This document shows positions 6,688 through 9,743 of a DNA stretch of 9,743 bases, one piece after another. Positions within the stretch are counted from its first letter, which is position 1, and every line of letters begins with the position of its first letter. Source of the stretch: an uncultured Ruminococcus sp. (lineage in GTDB: Bacteria > Bacillota_A > Clostridia > Oscillospirales > Ruminococcaceae); assembly GCA_902782875.1 (NCBI GenBank), contig CACZPE010000444.1, positions 1 to 9,743 on the forward strand, read 5' to 3'. Made by a program: the position numbers and the translations under genes. The notes below the pieces were generated by a model. That model was not told the DNA's origin. It worked only from the letters and a program-made list of their open reading frames with translations, and made no database searches.

Positions 6688-8463
6688 ATGAAGATACAGA
6701 AAAATACGGTGCTGACGGCAATAGAAGCGATCATCATAGCGGTACTGACGTTCGTAGTATGCCTGTCGGACGCCTTCTCCGCATTTGAGACGCTGATGAG
6801 CGACAAGGCATACCAGAGCCCGAGAGCAATAAACAACAAGATAAAGATCATCGCAATAGACGACCGTACTCTGCGTGAAGTCGGCCCCATGAACACATGG
6901 TCAAGGCAGGTATATGCCGATGTCATAAACTATCTCGGCGATACCCCCGATGTGATAGTGCTTGACCTTATGATCACGGGAAATATGGACGAAAGCGGCG
7001 ACAAGGCGCTATATGACGCCTGCGAGAAAAGCGGCAGGGTCGTTGCGGGCTCATATATAAACTTTAACTCCGTATACCGCTATACCGCCGACGGTGCGGC
7101 ATATATAGACAACACGAATATCGAGACAGTCGATCTGCCGATCATGGCCGATGTCTGTCTTACAGGCTTTGTAAACGCCCTTCCCGACGAGGACGGCGTT
7201 ATGCGCTCCACCCCGATAATGGCAAATTACAACGGAGAGATACTCGAAAGCCTGTCATACAGGGCATACAAATTCTACTGCCAGAAAAACGGCATCCCGC
7301 AGAACACCCCGAAGCTCGACGCAGGCAGGATGCAGCTGAACTACGCCGGCAGACCCGGCGACTATGAGATCATACCCCTGTGCAGCATACTCGACGGCAC
7401 AGTGGACCCGAGGATATTCACGGGATGTGTGGTATTTGTCGGCGCATACGCAAAGGGCCTGTACGATCAGTACGCCGTGCCCAACAGCGCAGACCTCATG
7501 TTCGGAGCGGAGATACACGCCAATATATTCCAGTCCCTCATTGACGGCAAATACCCCGTCAAGGCCGACCGCACAGCGGCATCGCTGGTATTCGCCTTCA
7601 CCGCCGCACTTGTATATATACTGCTCCGGCACCTCAAGCTCAAATTCTCCGTGCCGCTGGCAATATTCATATCCGCAGGATATGTGGCTGCAGCGATGCT
7701 GATAAACAACGGCGGGCTCACGCTGCCGCTGATATATCTGCCGGTATTCACCGCCGCAGGCTGCATACTCGGCATAGTGCATCACTATATCACCGCCAAC
7801 GCCGAAAAGCGCAGCATCACGGAGGCATTCAGAAAATACGTGGCTCCCCAGATCGTCGATGATATCGCAAAGACCGGCAGCTACAGCATAAAGCTCGGCG
7901 GCGAGAACAGGGACATTGCGGTGCTGTTTGTGGATATACGCGGCTTTACGCCTATGTCAGAGAGCCTTGAGCCCGAGCAGGTCGTTGATATACTCAACTC
8001 CTACCTTGAGCTTACCACAAAGTCGATATTCAACAACGGCGGCACCCTGGACAAATTCATCGGCGATGCGACTATGGCCGTGTTCAACGCGCCCTTTGAC
8101 CTGGACGACCATGTATTCAGGGCGGTAAAGACCGCACTTGATATAGTAGCAGGCGGAAACGAGATAGAGAGCCGCTTTATGGAGAAATACGGCAAGACCG
8201 TCGGATTCGGCGTGGGCGTCAACTGCGGCCGTGCAGTCGTGGGAAATATAGGCTGCAGCTTCCGTATGGACTATACCGCCATAGGCGACACGGTCAACAC
8301 CGCAGCGAGGCTTGAAGCCAACGCCAAGAAGGGGCAGGTGCTCATAAGCGAGGCGGTATATGAGCAGGTAAAGGACAGGATAACCGCAGACCCCATCGGA
8401 GAGATACCCCTCAAGGGCAAGTCAAAGGGAGTGTTCGTATACTCCGTGACGGGGCTTGTATAA
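6688..8463 (+). CDS. CHASE2-domain class III adenylate cyclase (predicted)
   Basis: A 591-residue membrane cyclase expected to turn ATP into cAMP in response to an outside signal. A membrane segment at 8-27 precedes an extracytoplasmic CHASE2 domain (about 35-290, with IIAIDDRTL, DVIVLDLMI and GAEIHANIFQSLIDG), then hydrophobic segments near 297-313, 321-339 and 344-366, then a linker (EAFRKYVAPQIVDDI), and a catalytic domain from about 408. Metal-binding D416 (FVDIRGF) and D460 (FIGDATMAVF) are present, as are K456 and T530 (DYTAIGD), the pair typical of adenylate-specific class IIIb enzymes, and N537 and R541 for the transition state. All key residues are intact, so an active homodimer is likely; ATP preference is inferred. 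The ATG follows GGGGGAGGG at 5 bases. It is transcribed away from fecR and ends in its own terminator. Confidence 0.93.
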   Translation: MKIQKNTVLTAIEAIIIAVLTFVVCLSDAFSAFETLMSDKAYQSPRAINNKIKIIAIDDRTLREVGPMNTWSRQVYADVINYLGDTPDVIVLDLMITGNMDESGDKALYDACEKSGRVVAGSYINFNSVYRYTADGAAYIDNTNIETVDLPIMADVCLTGFVNALPDEDGVMRSTPIMANYNGEILESLSYRAYKFYCQKNGIPQNTPKLDAGRMQLNYAGRPGDYEIIPLCSILDGTVDPRIFTGCVVFVGAYAKGLYDQYAVPNSADLMFGAEIHANIFQSLIDGKYPVKADRTAASLVFAFTAALVYILLRHLKLKFSVPLAIFISAGYVAAAMLINNGGLTLPLIYLPVFTAAGCILGIVHHYITANAEKRSITEAFRKYVAPQIVDDIAKTGSYSIKLGGENRDIAVLFVDIRGFTPMSESLEPEQVVDILNSYLELTTKSIFNNGGTLDKFIGDATMAVFNAPFDLDDHVFRAVKTALDIVAGGNEIESRFMEKYGKTVGFGVGVNCGRAVVGNIGCSFRMDYTAIGDTVNTAARLEANAKKGQVLISEAVYEQVKDRITADPIGEIPLKGKSKGVFVYSVTGLV

Positions 8464-8466
8464 AAC

Positions 8467-8520
8467 AAAACGGCAGTATGAAGCTGATGACTTCTTATAC
8501 TGCCGTTTTATTATTTGTCC
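8467..8520. terminator. Bidirectional intrinsic terminator between the cyclase and XRE genes
   Basis: AAAACGGCAGTAT (8467-8479) pairs with ATACTGCCGTTTT (8497-8509), a 13-bp perfect stem, with an inner GAAG/CTTC extension (8480-8483 with 8491-8494). The plus strand continues TTTTATTATTTG and the minus strand TTTTGTTTTA, so it can stop transcripts from both converging genes. Its right arm lies inside the last five codons and stop of the XRE gene. Confidence 0.88.
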
Positions 8521-8707
8521 TGCCGAGTATGTAGTCGGTGGATACCCCGTAGAAATCCGCAAGTATCAACAGATGCTCGACAGGTATCGTCAGCGCTCCC
8601 CTCTCATAGCGTGAATATACCGTCTGGCTCGTGAACAGCAGTTCTGCTATCTGCGTCTGGTTCATATCCCTGTCCTCGCGTAGGTCGCGCAGCCTTGGAA
8701 AGTACAC
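8495..8707 (-). CDS. Small XRE/Cro-CI family HTH transcriptional regulator
   Basis: A 70-residue protein that is almost only a helix-turn-helix domain, with recognition region NQTQIAELLFTSQTVYSRYERG (residues 16-37) and the usual IPVEHLLILADFYGVSTDYILGR ending. It should bind DNA as a dimer. I chose the GTG at 8705-8707 because its TGGAG ribosome site (8718-8723) then sits 10 bases upstream; the GTG at 8714-8716 would be one base from that site. The resulting start MYFPRLRDLRED matches how this subfamily normally begins. It is divergent from a two-gene membrane unit whose promoter carries two matching palindromes, so it is very likely the repressor of that unit and perhaps of itself. Unlike the AT-rich unit beside it, this gene has host-like GC-rich codons. 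No ligand-binding domain is present. Confidence 0.9.
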   Translation of the reverse strand: MYFPRLRDLREDRDMNQTQIAELLFTSQTVYSRYERGALTIPVEHLLILADFYGVSTDYILGRTNNKTAV

Positions 8708-8717
8708 AACTATCACG

Positions 8718-8723
8718 CTCCAG
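8718..8723 (-). promoter_or_regulatory. Ribosome binding site that sets the XRE GTG start
   Basis: The complement reads CTGGAG, then 10 bases, then GTG at 8707. The distance to the alternative GTG at 8716 is one base, too short for initiation. Confidence 0.6.
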
Positions 8724-8749
8724 TTTTAGTAAATTTGCTGATTTTTGTT

Positions 8750-8767
8750 TAGAACCTTTCGGTACTA
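8750..8767. promoter_or_regulatory. Operator 1 (palindrome) upstream of the cassette promoter
   Basis: TAGAACCTTTCGGTACTA is an 18-bp near-palindrome (half-sites TAGAACC and TAGTACC, 6 of 7 matching) that abuts the -35 box at 8768. It is almost the same as the second copy at 8805-8822. It is a likely binding site for the adjacent XRE protein. Confidence 0.75.
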
Positions 8768-8796
8768 TTGACTTTATCATAAAAATGTAGTATATT
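8768..8796 (+). promoter_or_regulatory. Promoter of the small-peptide / membrane-protein unit
   Basis: TTGACT (8768-8773) and TATATT (8791-8796) with a 17-base spacer, close to the sigma-A consensus. Transcription should begin near 8803, just before operator 2. The promoter is flanked on both sides by matching palindromes, so it should be strong when free and shut when repressor is bound. Confidence 0.8.
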
Positions 8797-8823
8797 ATAC
8801 TTATTAGAACCTATTGGTACTAA
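8794..8823 (-). promoter_or_regulatory. Possible promoter of the XRE gene
   Basis: On the minus strand TTAGTA (8818-8823) and TATAAT (8794-8799) are 18 bases apart. The -10 is perfect, the -35 poor. Operator 2 covers the spacer and -35, which would give self-repression. It overlaps the rightward promoter, so the two would compete. Confidence 0.35.
8805..8822. promoter_or_regulatory. Operator 2 (palindrome) at the start of the cassette transcript
   Basis: TAGAACCTATTGGTACTA, identical to operator 1 except at three central positions. It lies about +3 to +20 from the predicted start of transcription. The two copies are spaced 55 bp apart (about five helical turns), so bound dimers would lie on roughly the same DNA face and could cooperate or loop. 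Confidence 0.75.
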
Positions 8824-8853
8824 TAATTTAGACACAATAAGGAGGAATTGTTT

Positions 8854-8961
8854 ATGAAAAAGCCATTAAAAAAGCCCTTAACAGTAAAAGGTGAAGGCGG
8901 ATTTTGGTCGATGGTATTTGCAATTCTTGTGGCATTAATCATCTTTGCACTAATTGGTTGA
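8854..8961 (+). CDS. 35-residue cationic single-segment membrane peptide
   Basis: This small gene has a very strong ribosome site (AAGGAGG at 8839-8845, 8-base spacing) and encodes a 35-residue peptide. The first 12 residues (MKKPLKKPLTVK) carry five lysines, then comes GEGG, then one hydrophobic segment (about 17-34, FWSMVFAILVALIIFALI) ending in Gly. The shape suggests an N-in membrane peptide. I do not recognise a family. By shape it could be a membrane-active toxin or leaderless bacteriocin-like peptide, or a small regulatory subunit of the membrane protein encoded 3 bases downstream. It is first in an operon controlled by two operator palindromes. Codon use is AT-rich (TTA, AAA, ATT). 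That it is translated is well supported; its role is open. Confidence 0.75.
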   Translation: MKKPLKKPLTVKGEGGFWSMVFAILVALIIFALIG

Positions 8962-8964
8962 TAA

Positions 8965-9390
8965 TTGAAAAAGCATATAGAACTTTCTAACCTGATTATC
9001 ATTCTCATAACTCTCCTGTTGTATTGTACAAATAACTATATCAAAAACAACATTCCTGCAGGAGCAGTTCGCACCTTTATGAATTGTTGGTTTAATGATA
9101 TTGTTGGCGGATGTACTTTTATTGCATTAGTAAACCTTTTGCTCTCATGGTACGGTTACAGAACTTTTTCCAACATCATATACATATCAGCTATTCTGTT
9201 ATTATGCGGGATATTCTGGGAATATGTTACACCGCTTTTCAGACATTTTACCACATCTGACCCATATGATATACTGGCTTATATATCAGGAGGAATAATA
9301 TATACTATCATTCTCAAAATAAACGCTTATGTCAAAATCCGCAGGCAAAACACATATACTATCAAGCCTGATTCACGAGAGAAAAAATGA
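8965..9390 (+). CDS. 141-residue multi-pass membrane protein (VanZ-like appearance)
   Basis: An integral membrane protein with four hydrophobic segments, about residues 9-22, 44-60, 69-92 and 102-119, and a basic C-terminal tail (KIRRQ to SREKK). A conserved-looking block WEYVTPLF (85-92) followed by SDPYDILAYISGG (98-110) resembles the Glu and Asp pattern of VanZ-like and related small membrane families, but I cannot assign it firmly. The start is taken as TTG at 8965, giving MKKHIELSN before the first segment. There is no ribosome site; the TTG comes 3 bases after the TGA of the 35-residue gene (TGA TAA TTG, same frame), so reinitiation is likely. The first in-frame ATG is codon 39 and would lose the first segment. 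It is co-transcribed with the peptide and could protect against it or act with it. Confidence 0.75.
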   Translation: MKKHIELSNLIIILITLLLYCTNNYIKNNIPAGAVRTFMNCWFNDIVGGCTFIALVNLLLSWYGYRTFSNIIYISAILLLCGIFWEYVTPLFRHFTTSDPYDILAYISGGIIYTIILKINAYVKIRRQNTYTIKPDSREKK

Positions 9391-9428
9391 CAAATCGCTA
9401 AAAAATCTAACAATGAGCAATTATTCCC

Positions 9429-9462
9429 AATGGCGGATAGAAATATTCGCCATTTTTCTTTT
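9429..9462 (+). terminator. Intrinsic terminator of the peptide / membrane-protein unit
   Basis: AATGGCGGATA (9429-9439), loop GAAA, and TATTCGCCATT (9444-9454) form an 11-bp stem with one G-T pair, followed by TTTCTTTT. It ends the cassette 39 bases after the stop codon. Confidence 0.9.
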
Positions 9463-9495
9463 AGCACAGCAAGAAAATATGTAAAAAATGACATA

Positions 9496-9524
9496 TTGCG
9501 TTTTGAATTTATCTGTGTTATAAT
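9496..9524 (+). promoter_or_regulatory. Sigma-A promoter of rpsB
   Basis: TTGCGT (9496-9501) and TATAAT (9519-9524) with a 17-base spacer and extended -10 TG (TGTTATAAT). Transcription should start near 9531, leaving a leader of about 135 nt. Confidence 0.8.
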
Positions 9525-9528
9525 CTAA

Positions 9529-9743
<215 letters not shown>

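Noticed and set aside
7255..7785. 176-codon open frame on the minus strand
   Set aside because: It lies within the cyclase gene, whose CHASE2 and catalytic motifs are intact; the frame shows no recognisable domain.
8708..8716. GTG start at 8714-8716 for the XRE gene
   Set aside because: The only ribosome site is one base from it; the GTG at 8705-8707 gives proper spacing and the usual MYFPRLRDLRED opening.

Overview
The window looks like chromosomal DNA of a Gram-positive Clostridia-class bacterium, most likely a Ruminococcus-type Oscillospiraceae. The reasons are strong GGAGG ribosome binding sites, sigma-A promoters with extended -10 boxes, T-rich intrinsic terminators, fairly GC-rich codon use, and the protein families present. 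The genus is an inference from overall feel, not from a search.

Left part (1-6173, all minus strand): six tightly packed genes that read as one operon. In transcription order they are a FecR-domain surface protein with a long Thr/Glu-rich stalk, a PrsW-type membrane protease with a repetitive tail, a metallo-beta-lactamase-fold hydrolase, a PP2C-type phosphatase, a cysteine-cluster (YkgJ-like) protein, and thyX (flavin-dependent thymidylate synthase, cut by the window edge). Gaps are 25, 13 and 15 bases, then a 1-base and a 26-base overlap.

Middle (6174-6687): a 514-base divergent control region. A good promoter points left to fecR and another points right to a class III cyclase. Between them is a GC-rich dyad that reads as a terminator on the minus strand. 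The right-hand transcript has an unusually long (about 270 nt) leader with several hairpins.

Right of it (6688-8463): a CHASE2-domain class III nucleotide cyclase, predicted to make cAMP. With FecR, PrsW and PP2C across the divergent promoters, the locus looks like an envelope-sensing and signalling module.

8464-9462: after a bidirectional terminator comes a compact cassette. A small XRE repressor gene on the minus strand faces away from an AT-rich two-gene unit, made of a 35-residue cationic, single-membrane-segment peptide and a 141-residue multi-pass membrane protein. The promoter of this unit is bracketed by two near-identical 18-bp palindromes, a textbook repressor operator pair. This is the best candidate here for an undescribed small system.

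9463-9743: a strong promoter and a structured leader of about 135 nt precede the first 25 codons of rpsB (ribosomal protein S2).

No tRNA, rRNA, CRISPR array, insertion sequence or attachment site was recognised.
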